Assembly (NCBI GenBank): GCA_000302695.1
Contig: AMFN01000002.1
Span: forward strand, 745,948-809,947
DNA: 64,000 bases
Reading direction: 5' to 3'
Source of the DNA: Enterobacteriaceae bacterium LSJC7
GTDB lineage: Bacteria; Pseudomonadota; Gammaproteobacteria; Enterobacterales; Enterobacteriaceae
Shown: positions 1-8,967 of the stretch, piece after piece
Position numbering within the stretch: position 1 is the first letter of the stretch
Layout of the letters: each line of letters opens with the position of its first letter
The notes under the pieces: generated by a model
Databases searched by the model: none
What the model was told of the DNA's origin: nothing
What the model saw: only the letters and a program-made list of their open reading frames with translations
Translations under genes and position numbers: made by a program

Positions 1-1
1 A

Positions 2-1036
2 AGCTCCATCAGCGCCACAACAGATGCTCAGGGCAAAGTGTTGCTCAACGGCGCGTTTGCTGATGACAGCAACACGCTGCTGCTGGTCAAAAAGCCGGGC
101 TATTCCAACCTGGTGGTTAAATGTCCGTGCGACGGTCTGTCTTATGCACTCAGCCCGGTCATGAGTGGGCTGGACAGTATGCGTGTGGTGCTGACCTGGG
201 GCGCTACGCCAGCTGACCTGGACTCGCACATGGTTTATCCGGGTAACCACATCTATTACGCCCACAAAGAGGGGAGTAAAGGCAACCTGGATGTGGATGA
301 TACCGACAGCTACGGCCCGGAAACTGTCACCCTGACAGAGCGCCAGAACGGCCAATCTTACGTTTACGCCATCCATAACTTTAGCGAGCGCATGTCTCCA
401 CAGAGCACCAGCCTGTCTGCCAGCGGTGCCAAAGTATTTGTATACGTTGGTGAGTCGCTGGTGCGCACCTATTATGTGCCTACTCAACAGGTGGGTAACC
501 TGTGGACCGTATTCAAAGTCACGCCAGCGGGCGAGTTTGTGGATATCAACCGCGTTGAAGGCGTCAGCATGGAGTCAGCGAACATCGCACGCCAGTTGTC
601 GCCTGCGCTTAATGATAGCTGGACGACGCAGAACAACGTGCGCTGGGGCCAGGCCGATATGGCGGCATCGCGCGACTGGAACCTCAAAGGTGAAGCGGCC
701 TATCAGCGCAAAGACTATGACCAGGCGATTTATGCCTTCACCGAGGCGGTCAACCTGTGGGCCGATAACGGCAAAGCGTACGGTAACCTGGGGCTGGTTT
801 ACCAGAAAGCCGGACGCACGGCCGAAGCGCTGTGGGCTAACCGCAAGGCGCTGGCGCTGGCAAGCGGCGCAGGTGCGCCAACGGTGCGCGCCGGGGCCAA
901 CTATAACATTGGCAAGATCTATGAAACCGCTGGTAACTATCAGGAAGCACTGACTTATTACCAGGCCGCACGCAGCGAAAAACAAAATAAGGTTTACGAT
1001 AATGCGATAGCGCGCGTTCAGGCGCTTATCCATTAA
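2..1036 (+). CDS. DUF2135 / TPR-repeat protein, 5'-truncated by window edge
   Basis: The reading frame is open to the first base of the window, so the true start lies upstream; a GTG at 38 is only an internal codon. The visible N-terminal part looks like a carboxypeptidase-regulatory-type beta sandwich. It is followed by a DUF2135 (YfaP-like) domain with the conserved LTWGATPADLDSHM and DVDDTDSYGPET segments. The last ~110 residues form tetratricopeptide repeats (NLKGEAAYQRKDYDQAIYAF, AYGNLGLVYQKAGRTAEAL, NYNIGKIYETAGNYQEALTYY). Such proteins are usually exported or surface-associated, but no signal peptide can be judged here. The cellular role is unknown. A terminator hairpin follows directly, so this is the last gene of its transcript and unrelated to the urea operon downstream. 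Confidence 0.75.
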   Translation, partial: SSISATTDAQGKVLLNGAFADDSNTLLLVKKPGYSNLVVKCPCDGLSYALSPVMSGLDSMRVVLTWGATPADLDSHMVYPGNHIYYAHKEGSKGNLDVDDTDSYGPETVTLTERQNGQSYVYAIHNFSERMSPQSTSLSASGAKVFVYVGESLVRTYYVPTQQVGNLWTVFKVTPAGEFVDINRVEGVSMESANIARQLSPALNDSWTTQNNVRWGQADMAASRDWNLKGEAAYQRKDYDQAIYAFTEAVNLWADNGKAYGNLGLVYQKAGRTAEALWANRKALALASGAGAPTVRAGANYNIGKIYETAGNYQEALTYYQAARSEKQNKVYDNAIARVQALIH

Positions 1037-1044
1037 TTACCAGG

Positions 1045-1072
1045 GCCGGTATCGGGTGATAGCGGCTTTTTT
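1045..1072 (+). terminator. rho-independent terminator after the DUF2135 gene
   Basis: GCCGGTATC pairs with GATAGCGGC across a GGGT loop, with one internal G-G mismatch, and six T follow. It begins 8 bases after the upstream stop codon. Confidence 0.7.
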
Positions 1073-1285
1073 AACACGCCATTTTGCCGTTGACGGCGGT
1101 GCTAAAACGCATAAATACGCTGGCGACTAAACTGGCAGTTGGCAATACATAAAAAAGCTTAAGTGACTGGCATTAAGCTAACGTCTGTTTTTGGCCAGCG
1201 CAGAAAACCCGCCAATAATCACAATGCAAAGGCATCAGTAATTATTCTGGTTCAGGTAATAGCCATTGTTTTTCCCAATGACCAC

Positions 1286-1323
1286 TGCACCTCAATTGCG
1301 CGCCAGTGTACTTATTCAGTGCA
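1286..1323 (+). promoter_or_regulatory. candidate NtrC enhancer sites upstream of urea operon
   Basis: Two 17-bp matches to the NtrC consensus TGCACC-N5-GGTGCA lie in tandem at 1286-1302 (left half perfect, right half 3 of 6) and 1307-1323 (TGTACT-N5-AGTGCA, 9 of 12 overall). They sit about 65-100 bp upstream of the sigma-54 promoter, a normal enhancer distance. Individually the matches are weak; position and pairing are what make them credible. Confidence 0.4.
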
Positions 1324-1386
1324 TTCTTATTCGATAAAAAAAGAATTTCTCATGAACCAGGCCATTAATTCAGTGAATTAACGTTC

Positions 1387-1402
1387 TGGCACGCGTATTG
1401 CT
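1387..1402 (+). promoter_or_regulatory. sigma-54 (-24/-12) promoter of the urea operon
   Basis: TGGCAC-GCGTA-TTGCT matches the sigma-54 consensus TGGCAC-N5-TTGCW at every defined position, with GG and GC exactly 12 bases apart. Transcription should start near 1413. This rules out the in-frame TTG at 1405 as start codon of the first gene and supports ATG 1441. It predicts nitrogen-limitation control through NtrC. Confidence 0.85.
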
Positions 1403-1440
1403 AATTGGATCCCATCTTGTATACCAGCGGGGATCCCACA

Positions 1441-3243
1441 ATGGCATTAATGGCTGGAAAAACGCTGGCCGCCTGGCAGCAGTATATTCACAGCAACAGC
1501 GGCGCGGTGCTTTCATTATTAACGCACTATCTCCAGGCTCTTCCTGAGGACGATAATGCATGGATTGTCCTTGCCAGTGAGGAGCAACTGCGCACGCAGA
1601 TTGAGGCATTGCTCCCGCGTTACAGAGATAACCCACAGTCTGTGCCGCTGTTCGGCATTCCGTTTGCGGTGAAAGACAATATCGACGTGGCAGGCTGGCC
1701 GACCAGCGCCGCGTGTCCGGCTTTTACTTACACCGCGCAGCACGATGCCACCGCCGTTGCACAACTTAAGGCAGCAGGGGCAGTCGTTATCGGTAAAACC
1801 AACCTCGACCAGTTTGCTACGGGGCTGGTAGGTACGCGCTCACCGTTTGGCGCGGTGCCCAATGCCTTTAACCGCGAGTATGTCAGCGGCGGCTCAAGTT
1901 CCGGCTCGGCTTCGGTGGTGGCGCGCGGTCTGGTGCCGTTTGCGCTGGGAACCGATACCGCAGGCTCCGGGCGGGTGCCTGCCGGGTTTAATAATATCGT
2001 CGGGCTAAAACCCACCAAAGGTTGGTTATCGGCCACAGGCGTGGTCCCGGCCTGTCGGCTGATTGACACCATTTCGGTGTTTGCGCTGACGGTAGAAGAC
2101 GCGTTTGTTGTTGCCACGCTTGCCGGTGGCGCCGATGCCCAGGACGCTTACTCGCGCACCAACCCGGCCAGCGCACCGGCAGCATTTGCACAAAACCCGG
2201 TATTTGCGATCCCCGACACGCTGGAATTTTTTGGTGACACGCAGGCGCAAGATGCCTGGCAGCAAACGCTGGCGGCGCTGCGCGCAGGCGGCGTGACGCT
2301 CAAGTCCATCGATTTTACTGACTTTTATCAGCTTGCCGGGCAACTCTACCAGGGGCCGTGGGTTGCCGAGCGTACGGCGGCGGTGGGCGACATGCTGCAA
2401 CACCCGCAATGGATGGACCCCACCGTTCACGCCATTGTCGCCACCGGCCTGAACTACAGCGCCGTAGAAACCTTTAACGCGGAATACCTGCGCGCAACGC
2501 TGGCAAAGCGTATCCAACGCGCGTTGAGCGAGGTTGATGCACTGGTCGTGCCGACATCGCCCACCATCCACACGCTTGAAGAAATGAAGCAGGAGCCGAT
2601 TCGCTTCAATTCGCAGTTTGGCACCTACACCAACTTTACCAACCTGGCCGATCTCAGCGCGCTGGCGCTGCCGGGGGCTTTTCGCAAAGACGGGCTGCCT
2701 GCGGGCATTACGTTAATTGCCCCTGCCTGGCACGACAGAGCGTTGGCCGAGTTTGGCCTGCGCTGGCAGCGCCAGCAGGACCTGCCGCTGGGAGCGACCG
2801 GGCAAAGGTTAACGCCCGGTGAGGCCGCACTGCCTGAATCATCCCATCACGTGCGCGTGGCGGTCGTCGGCGCACACCTGCGCGGTATGCCGCTTAACGC
2901 TCAGCTGACCAACCGCCATGCCGTGTTTGTTGAAGCCACCGAAACCGCGCCGTGCTACCGGCTGTATGCACTTGCAGGCACCACGCCCGCCAAACCCGGC
3001 ATTGCACGCGCAACATCTGGCGCAGCGATAGCCGTAGAGCTGTGGGACATCCCGCTTGCCCGCTTTGGTGAATTTGTGGCCGAAATACCCGCGCCGCTGG
3101 GCATCGGTTCGCTGGAGCTGGCCGACGGGCGCTGGGTGAAAGGCTTTATTTGCGAACCGGCGGCGCTGAGTTCGGCCACCGACATTACTGAATTTAAGGG
3201 CTGGCGCAACTGGATGGCCCGCCAGGAGAGCCAACATGTTTAA
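1441..3243 (+). CDS. atzF: allophanate hydrolase
   Basis: Hydrolyses allophanate to two ammonia and two CO2, the second step of ATP-dependent urea degradation in the cytoplasm. The N-terminal ~440 residues form an amidase-signature domain: the catalytic lysine is in FAVKDNIDVAG and the cis-Ser/Ser pair in the glycine-serine-rich SGGSSSGSAS segment. The last ~120 residues match the allophanate hydrolase C-terminal domain. ATG 1441 is chosen because GGGGA lies 7 bases upstream and the alternative TTG at 1405 precedes the predicted transcription start. The 600-residue length is normal. The 3' end overlaps the urea carboxylase start by 8 bases, implying translational coupling. Confidence 0.93.
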   Translation: MALMAGKTLAAWQQYIHSNSGAVLSLLTHYLQALPEDDNAWIVLASEEQLRTQIEALLPRYRDNPQSVPLFGIPFAVKDNIDVAGWPTSAACPAFTYTAQHDATAVAQLKAAGAVVIGKTNLDQFATGLVGTRSPFGAVPNAFNREYVSGGSSSGSASVVARGLVPFALGTDTAGSGRVPAGFNNIVGLKPTKGWLSATGVVPACRLIDTISVFALTVEDAFVVATLAGGADAQDAYSRTNPASAPAAFAQNPVFAIPDTLEFFGDTQAQDAWQQTLAALRAGGVTLKSIDFTDFYQLAGQLYQGPWVAERTAAVGDMLQHPQWMDPTVHAIVATGLNYSAVETFNAEYLRATLAKRIQRALSEVDALVVPTSPTIHTLEEMKQEPIRFNSQFGTYTNFTNLADLSALALPGAFRKDGLPAGITLIAPAWHDRALAEFGLRWQRQQDLPLGATGQRLTPGEAALPESSHHVRVAVVGAHLRGMPLNAQLTNRHAVFVEATETAPCYRLYALAGTTPAKPGIARATSGAAIAVELWDIPLARFGEFVAEIPAPLGIGSLELADGRWVKGFICEPAALSSATDITEFKGWRNWMARQESQHV

Positions 3244-6200
3244 CACCGTGCTGATTGCCAACCGTGGCGAAATTGCCTGTCGCGCCATGCGCACCCTGAA
3301 GCGACTGGGCGTGACCAGCGTTGCTGTCTATTCCGATGCCGATAAAAACGCCGAGCACGTCAGGCAGGCCGATGTCGCCATAGCGCTGGGCGGTGAGAAG
3401 GCAAGCGACAGCTACCTGGCTATCGACAAAATCATCAATGCCGCGCGTGCCAGCGGGGCGCAGGCTATCTGGCCGGGCTATGGTTTTTTGTCGGAAAGCG
3501 TGGCGTTTGCGCAAGCCTGCGAACAGGCCGGGATCGTGTTTATTGGGCCAACGGCACGCCAGATTAGCGAGTTTGGTCTTAAGCACCGGGCGCGCGAACT
3601 GGCAGCCCTGGCGGGCGTACCGATGACCCCTGGCACCGGGCTACTGGACTCCCTTGACGACGCACATATGGCAGCCGCCCGAATCGGTTATCCGGTGATG
3701 CTCAAAAGCACCGCTGGAGGCGGCGGTATCGGCCTTACCCGCTGTGAGGATGCGCAGGCGCTGACACAGGCCTGGGAAAGTGTGCGCCGCCTGGGTGAGC
3801 AGTTTTTTAGCGATGCAGGCGTATTTATTGAGCGCTGCGTGGACCGTGCGCGCCATATCGAGGTGCAACTGTTCGGCGACGGCAAAGGCAATGTGGTGGC
3901 GCTGGGTGAACGCGACTGCTCGTTGCAGCGGCGCAACCAGAAAGTGGTGGAGGAAACCCCGGCGCCGGGCCTGCCCACGGCGACCCGCGCGGCGTTGCTC
4001 AGTGCGGCGGTGCAGCTTGGCAGGCAGGTGAACTACCGCAGCGCAGGCACGGTGGAGTTTATCTACGATCCCGAGCGCGACGCTTTCTATTTCCTTGAGG
4101 TGAACACCCGTTTGCAGGTTGAGCACCCGGTGACCGAGTGCGTGACCGGGCTGGATCTGGTGGAGTGCATGCTGCGCGTGGCGGCGGGTGAGCCCATAGA
4201 CTGGACGCGGCTGCAAGCGTCAGCGCAGGGAGCGGCCATTGAGGTGCGTATCTACGCAGAAAACCCGCTGAAAAACTTCCAGCCCAGCCCTGGCCTGTTA
4301 ACCGAAGTGGCATTCCCACAGGGCGAGGGCGTGCGCGTGGACAGCGGCGTCACCACCGGCAGTGAGGTATCGGCGTTTTACGACCCAATGATTGCCAAGC
4401 TGATTGTGCACGGCGCAAACCGCCAGGCGGCGCTGGTTAAACTGCATGCCGCACTGGATGCCACGCGCCTGCACGGTATTGCCACCAATCTGGACTACCT
4501 GCGCCAGATAACCGCCAGCGCCGCGTTTCACAGCGGCAGCGTCTGGACACGCATGCTTGATGATGTTGTCGCTCAGTCGCCGGTGATTGAGGTGCTGCAA
4601 CCCGGCACCTGGAGCAGCGTTCAGGACTATCCGGGACGTACCGGTTACTGGGACATTGGCGTGCCGCCCTCTGGCCCAATGGATGATTTTGCTTTTCGCC
4701 TTGCCAACCGCATTGTGGGCAACCATGAAGCCGCCGCCGGGCTGGAGTTTACGTTGCAAGGCCCGGTGCTGCTGTTTCACACCTCGGCCATTATTGCCCT
4801 GACCGGCGCGGACTGCCAGGCCACGCTTGATGGTAAGGCCGTGGCGTGCTGGCAGCCTGTCACGGTACAGGCCGGGCAAACCCTGGCCTTAGGGCGCGCA
4901 CAACGCGGTTGCCGCGGCTACCTGGCGGTGCGTAATGGGATTGATGTCCCGGAGTATCTCGGTAGCCGTTCTACCTTTGCCCTCGGTCAGTTTGGCGGCC
5001 ATGCCGGACGCACGCTGAAGGTGGCCGACATGCTCACGCTTTCGCGCCCGGAACTGGCCGCCTGCACCACGCCTGCGCCGGTCAGCGAACCACAGGCGCT
5101 CAGTAGCACGCTTATTCCCGAATATGGCGACGAGTGGCGCATTGGCGTGCTGTATGGGCCACACGGTGCGCCGGACTTTTTTACCCAGGAGTCGATTGAC
5201 ACCTTCTTCGCCAGCGACTGGCAGGTACATTACAACTCCAACCGGCTGGGCGTGCGCCTGAGCGGACCCAAACCAGGCTGGGCGAGGCCGGATGGCGGCG
5301 AGGCGGGGCTGCATCCTTCCAACGTTCACGACTGTGAATATGCCATCGGTGCGATCAACTTTACCGGTGACTTCCCGGTGATTTTAACCCGTGATGGCCC
5401 AAGCCTCGGCGGGTTCGTCTGCCCGGTCACCATTGCCAAAGCGGAGTTGTGGAAAGTCGGTCAGGTGAAACCCGGTGACCGCATTCGTTTCTATCCCATC
5501 AGCGTGGAAGAGGCGGTGGCGAGGGAAAAAGCACAGGCCTACAGCATCGACATGCTTGAGCGTAGCCACCTTAGCGACTTTGCCACACCAACGCTGGGCG
5601 CAAGCAATGGCGTTAGCGCCGCGGTGCTGGTGGCTCGGCCCGAAGCCGCAGGCGCGCCCGCCATTGTCTACCGCCAGGCCGGGGATAACTACATCCTGAT
5701 TGAGTACGGCGATAACGTGCTGGATCTGGCGCTGCGCCTGCGGGTGCACCTGCTGATGGAGCACCTGCGAGCGCAGGCGCATCCGGGAATTAACGAGCTT
5801 TCTCCAGGCGTGCGTTCATTACAGGTGCGCTATGACAGCCTGCTCATCAGCCAGCAGGCGCTGGTGGCGCTGTTACTGGAACTGGAAGCACACATTGGTG
5901 ATGTCAGCCAGATGAAGGTGCCTTCGCGCATTGTCTACCTGCCGATGGCCTTTGAAGACAGCGCCACGCTGGATGCGGTGAGCCGTTACCAGGATACGGT
6001 GCGTGGTCATGCGCCGTGGTTGCCGAATAACGTTGATTTTATCCAGCGCATTAACGGTCTTGCGAGCCGGGACGACGTGCAGCAGACGCTTTTTGATGCC
6101 AGCTACCTGATTCTTGGCCTTGGCGATGTGTACCTCGGCGCACCCTGTGCGGTGCCGCTTGACCCGCGCCACCGTCTGCTCAGTTCCAAATACAACCCGG

Positions 6201-6853
6201 CACGCACCTTTACCGCCGAAGGCACGGTGGGCATTGGCGGCATGTATATGTGCATTTACGGCATGGACTCGCCCGGCGGCTATCAGCTGGTGGGGCGCAC
6301 GTTGCCCATCTGGAACCGCTTTGTGAAAAACCCCCAGTTCCAGGCCGGTGAACCCTGGCTGCTGCGCTTTTTTGACCAGGTGCGCTTTTACCCGGTGAGC
6401 GAAGACGAGCTAACCGTGCTGCGTGAGGACTTTCGCGAAGGGCGCGCGGCGCTGCGTATTGAAGAGACGGTGTTTGATTTCGCCGAGCACCTGCACTTCC
6501 TGCAAACCCACCGCGCGGAGATTGACGACTTTCGCGTGCGCCAGGCGCAGGCCTTTGAAGCCGAAGTGGGGCGCTGGCAGCAGGAGGAAGAGCGTGTCGT
6601 TGAGAGCCTGCCGCCCGAGCCAGCTGAGCGCGATGACGATGCGCAGGCGGTGTGTGCTGACATGAGCGGCAGCATCTGGAAGGTGCTGGTGTCTGCGGGC
6701 GACATGGTACAGGAAGGGCAGCCGCTGGTGATTGTTGAGGCAATGAAGATGGAGCTTGCTATCGTGGCGCCGCAGGCGGGCCGGGTCAAACGCCTTGCCT
6801 GCCAGCCGGGTCGCCCGGTCAGTCCCGGCGACGCGCTGTTGTGGCTGGAATAA
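3236..6853 (+). CDS. uca: urea carboxylase (biotin-dependent)
   Basis: ATP- and biotin-dependent carboxylation of urea to allophanate. Domain order is that of full-length urea carboxylases (1205 aa): N-terminal biotin carboxylase with ATP-grasp glycine loop (KSTAGGGGIGLTRC), a central carboxyltransferase region of KipA/KipI type (from about residue 460), and a C-terminal biotinyl domain with the biotin lysine in VEAMKMEL. The family also contains guanidine carboxylases, which usually sit beside two small carboxyguanidine deiminase genes (annotated urea carboxylase-associated proteins). Those are absent here and a urea transporter is present, so urea is the likely substrate. AGGAG precedes ATG 3236. 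Confidence 0.94.
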   Translation: MFNTVLIANRGEIACRAMRTLKRLGVTSVAVYSDADKNAEHVRQADVAIALGGEKASDSYLAIDKIINAARASGAQAIWPGYGFLSESVAFAQACEQAGIVFIGPTARQISEFGLKHRARELAALAGVPMTPGTGLLDSLDDAHMAAARIGYPVMLKSTAGGGGIGLTRCEDAQALTQAWESVRRLGEQFFSDAGVFIERCVDRARHIEVQLFGDGKGNVVALGERDCSLQRRNQKVVEETPAPGLPTATRAALLSAAVQLGRQVNYRSAGTVEFIYDPERDAFYFLEVNTRLQVEHPVTECVTGLDLVECMLRVAAGEPIDWTRLQASAQGAAIEVRIYAENPLKNFQPSPGLLTEVAFPQGEGVRVDSGVTTGSEVSAFYDPMIAKLIVHGANRQAALVKLHAALDATRLHGIATNLDYLRQITASAAFHSGSVWTRMLDDVVAQSPVIEVLQPGTWSSVQDYPGRTGYWDIGVPPSGPMDDFAFRLANRIVGNHEAAAGLEFTLQGPVLLFHTSAIIALTGADCQATLDGKAVACWQPVTVQAGQTLALGRAQRGCRGYLAVRNGIDVPEYLGSRSTFALGQFGGHAGRTLKVADMLTLSRPELAACTTPAPVSEPQALSSTLIPEYGDEWRIGVLYGPHGAPDFFTQESIDTFFASDWQVHYNSNRLGVRLSGPKPGWARPDGGEAGLHPSNVHDCEYAIGAINFTGDFPVILTRDGPSLGGFVCPVTIAKAELWKVGQVKPGDRIRFYPISVEEAVAREKAQAYSIDMLERSHLSDFATPTLGASNGVSAAVLVARPEAAGAPAIVYRQAGDNYILIEYGDNVLDLALRLRVHLLMEHLRAQAHPGINELSPGVRSLQVRYDSLLISQQALVALLLELEAHIGDVSQMKVPSRIVYLPMAFEDSATLDAVSRYQDTVRGHAPWLPNNVDFIQRINGLASRDDVQQTLFDASYLILGLGDVYLGAPCAVPLDPRHRLLSSKYNPARTFTAEGTVGIGGMYMCIYGMDSPGGYQLVGRTLPIWNRFVKNPQFQAGEPWLLRFFDQVRFYPVSEDELTVLREDFREGRAALRIEETVFDFAEHLHFLQTHRAEIDDFRVRQAQAFEAEVGRWQQEEERVVESLPPEPAERDDDAQAVCADMSGSIWKVLVSAGDMVQEGQPLVIVEAMKMELAIVAPQAGRVKRLACQPGRPVSPGDALLWLE

Positions 6854-6863
6854 GGACACATAC

Positions 6864-7550
6864 ATGACCAGAACCAAGAGCGTGAAGCTGGCAGAGCGCA
6901 TCTACCAGGGGCTGAAAAACGATATTTTCGATTTTCGCTTAATGCCAGGCGCGCATTTTAGCGAGAACGATATCTGCGAGCGCATGTCCGCCAGCCGCAC
7001 GCCGGTGCGCCAGGCCCTGTTCTGGCTGGAGCACGAAGGCTACGTACAGGTCTATTCGCGCAGCGGCTGGCAGGTTAAACCCTTTGATTTTGCCTACCTG
7101 GAGTCGCTCTACGACTTTCGCATTGTGCTGGAAAGAGAGGCGGTGCGTCGCCTGTGCGCCATGGCGCCGGAGCATTGCCGCGCCTACCTGACACCGCTGG
7201 TGTGCTTCTGGGTTGAGGCAGAGCGCATGGAGCCTGGAAAGGCGCTGTCGCTGGAAGATGAACAGTTTCACACCGCGCTGGTCCGCGCCAGCGGTAACGA
7301 AGAAATGGTGCGCGTGCACGTGGAACTGACCGAGAAGATGCGCATTGTGCGCCGCCTCGACTTCACCCGCGACGACCGCGTGGCGGCGACCTACAGTGAG
7401 CACGCTCGCATTTTACAGGCCATTGAGCAGCAGCAGACAGAGGAGGCGCAGCGCATCCTGACGGCTCATATTTCTCAAAGCAAAGACGAGGTCAGGAAAA
7501 TCACGTTACACCGGCTCCAGCAGGCAAGTTTACAACCGGTTTCACCGTAA
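6864..7550 (+). CDS. GntR-family (FCD) transcriptional regulator of urea genes
   Basis: 228 residues. An N-terminal winged helix-turn-helix (residues ~8-70, with ENDICERMSASRTPVRQAL typical of the GntR recognition region) is followed by an all-helical FCD effector domain. The ATG at 6864 is 10 bases after the urea carboxylase stop; the frame extends upstream into uca but the homology begins at MTRTKSVKLAERIY. It sits inside the operon between the catabolic and transport genes, so it probably senses urea or a pathway intermediate and adjusts this operon. Ligand and operator are not evident from sequence. Confidence 0.85.
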   Translation: MTRTKSVKLAERIYQGLKNDIFDFRLMPGAHFSENDICERMSASRTPVRQALFWLEHEGYVQVYSRSGWQVKPFDFAYLESLYDFRIVLEREAVRRLCAMAPEHCRAYLTPLVCFWVEAERMEPGKALSLEDEQFHTALVRASGNEEMVRVHVELTEKMRIVRRLDFTRDDRVAATYSEHARILQAIEQQQTEEAQRILTAHISQSKDEVRKITLHRLQQASLQPVSP

Positions 7551-7610
7551 TCGACCTTTCGCCGCACGGCGGGGAATATCACTGATTCAATACCATCCAG
7601 GGGTTTTGTC

Positions 7611-8882
7611 ATGAAAAGACGTTCATTACTGAAAGTATTTGCACTGTCAGCCACCTTTTTGAGCATGGGCGCGACGTTTGCGGTCCAGGCCGCCGACACC
7701 ATTAAAGTCGGCATTATTCACTCGCTGTCCGGCACGATGGCTATCTCGGAAACGCCGCTCAAAGATATGGCGCTAATGACCATCGATGACATTAACGCGA
7801 AAGGCGGCGTGTTGGGGAAAAAGCTTGAGCCAGTGGTGGTAGATCCGGCGTCCAACTGGCCGCTGTTTGCCGAAAAGGCGCGCCAGTTGCTGTCTCAGGA
7901 CAAAGTGGCGGTGGTGTTTGGCGGCTGGACCTCGGTGTCGCGCAAATCAATGCTGCCGGTGTTTGAGGAGCTAAACGGCCTGCTGTTCTACCCGGTGCAG
8001 TATGAAGGCGAAGAGATGTCGCCCAACGTGTTTTATACCGGCGCGGCACCCAACCAGCAGGCCATTCCGGCGGTGGAATACATGATGAGCGAGGATGGCG
8101 GCGGTGCGAAGCGCTTCTTCCTGCTCGGCACCGATTATGTCTACCCGCGCACCACCAATAAAATCCTGCGTGCGTTTCTAAATTCCAAAGGTATTCAGGA
8201 CAAAGACATTGAAGAGGTGTACACGCCGTTTGGCTACAGCGATTACCAGACCATTGTCTCCAACATAAAAAAATTCGCAGCCGGTGGCAAAACGGCGGTG
8301 ATCTCTACCATCAACGGTGACTCCAACGTGCCTTTTTATAAAGAGCTCGCCAACCAGGGCATTAAAGCGACCGATGTCCCGGTGGTGGCTTTCTCGGTGG
8401 GTGAAGAGGAGTTGCGCGGTATTGATACCAAACCGCTGGTCGGCCACCTCGCTGCGTGGAACTACTTTGAATCCGTCAGCAACCCGGTAAACAGCAAATT
8501 CGTGGCGGATTACCGCGCCTATGCCAAAGCGCACAACCTGGCGAACGCCAGCACCGTGGTCACGAACGACCCGATGGAAGCAACCTGGGTGGGCATTCAT
8601 ATGTGGGCGCAGGCGGTAGAGAAAGCGGGCACCACCGACGTGGATAAAGTGCGCGCGGCGATGGCCGGGCAAACCTTTGCGGCACCGAGCGGCTTTACGC
8701 TCACGATGGACGCCACCAACCACCACTTACACAAGCCGGTGATGATTGGCGAAATCGAAGAGAACGGCCAGTTCAACGTGGTGTGGAATACCGAACAGCC
8801 GGTGCGCGCCCAGCCCTGGAGCCCGTACATTGCGGGCAATGACAAAAAGCCGGACTACCCGGTAAAAACCGGCGGCAAATAA
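7611..8882 (+). CDS. urtA: urea ABC transporter, substrate-binding protein UrtA
   Basis: Periplasmic binding protein of the high-affinity urea uptake system. A signal peptide (basic MKRR, hydrophobic core, cleavage near VQAAD) precedes a type I periplasmic-binding fold of the branched-chain amino acid/amide family; segments such as IKVGIIHSLSGTMAISE and GGWTSVSRKSMLPVFEE are typical of UrtA. Its 423 aa are normal for the family. It heads the urtABCDE set, 60 bp after the GntR gene with no terminator between, so it is probably cotranscribed with the catabolic genes. Confidence 0.93.
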   Translation: MKRRSLLKVFALSATFLSMGATFAVQAADTIKVGIIHSLSGTMAISETPLKDMALMTIDDINAKGGVLGKKLEPVVVDPASNWPLFAEKARQLLSQDKVAVVFGGWTSVSRKSMLPVFEELNGLLFYPVQYEGEEMSPNVFYTGAAPNQQAIPAVEYMMSEDGGGAKRFFLLGTDYVYPRTTNKILRAFLNSKGIQDKDIEEVYTPFGYSDYQTIVSNIKKFAAGGKTAVISTINGDSNVPFYKELANQGIKATDVPVVAFSVGEEELRGIDTKPLVGHLAAWNYFESVSNPVNSKFVADYRAYAKAHNLANASTVVTNDPMEATWVGIHMWAQAVEKAGTTDVDKVRAAMAGQTFAAPSGFTLTMDATNHHLHKPVMIGEIEENGQFNVVWNTEQPVRAQPWSPYIAGNDKKPDYPVKTGGK

Positions 8883-8967
8883 GCCCGTTCGCAGCAGGCC
8901 AGAGGCGGCTGCCTCTGGTCGCGCATGACCATTCTGGTCCCACACGCCGGTAAAAGATGCTGACACC

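Noticed and set aside
1163-1381. 72-codon frame before the urea operon
   Set aside because: No ribosome site or homology seen, and it overlaps the NtrC-like sites; it is more likely regulatory DNA.
3236-6853. Guanidine carboxylase
   Set aside because: The two carboxyguanidine deiminase genes and guanidine riboswitch expected with it are not seen, while a urea-specific transporter is linked.
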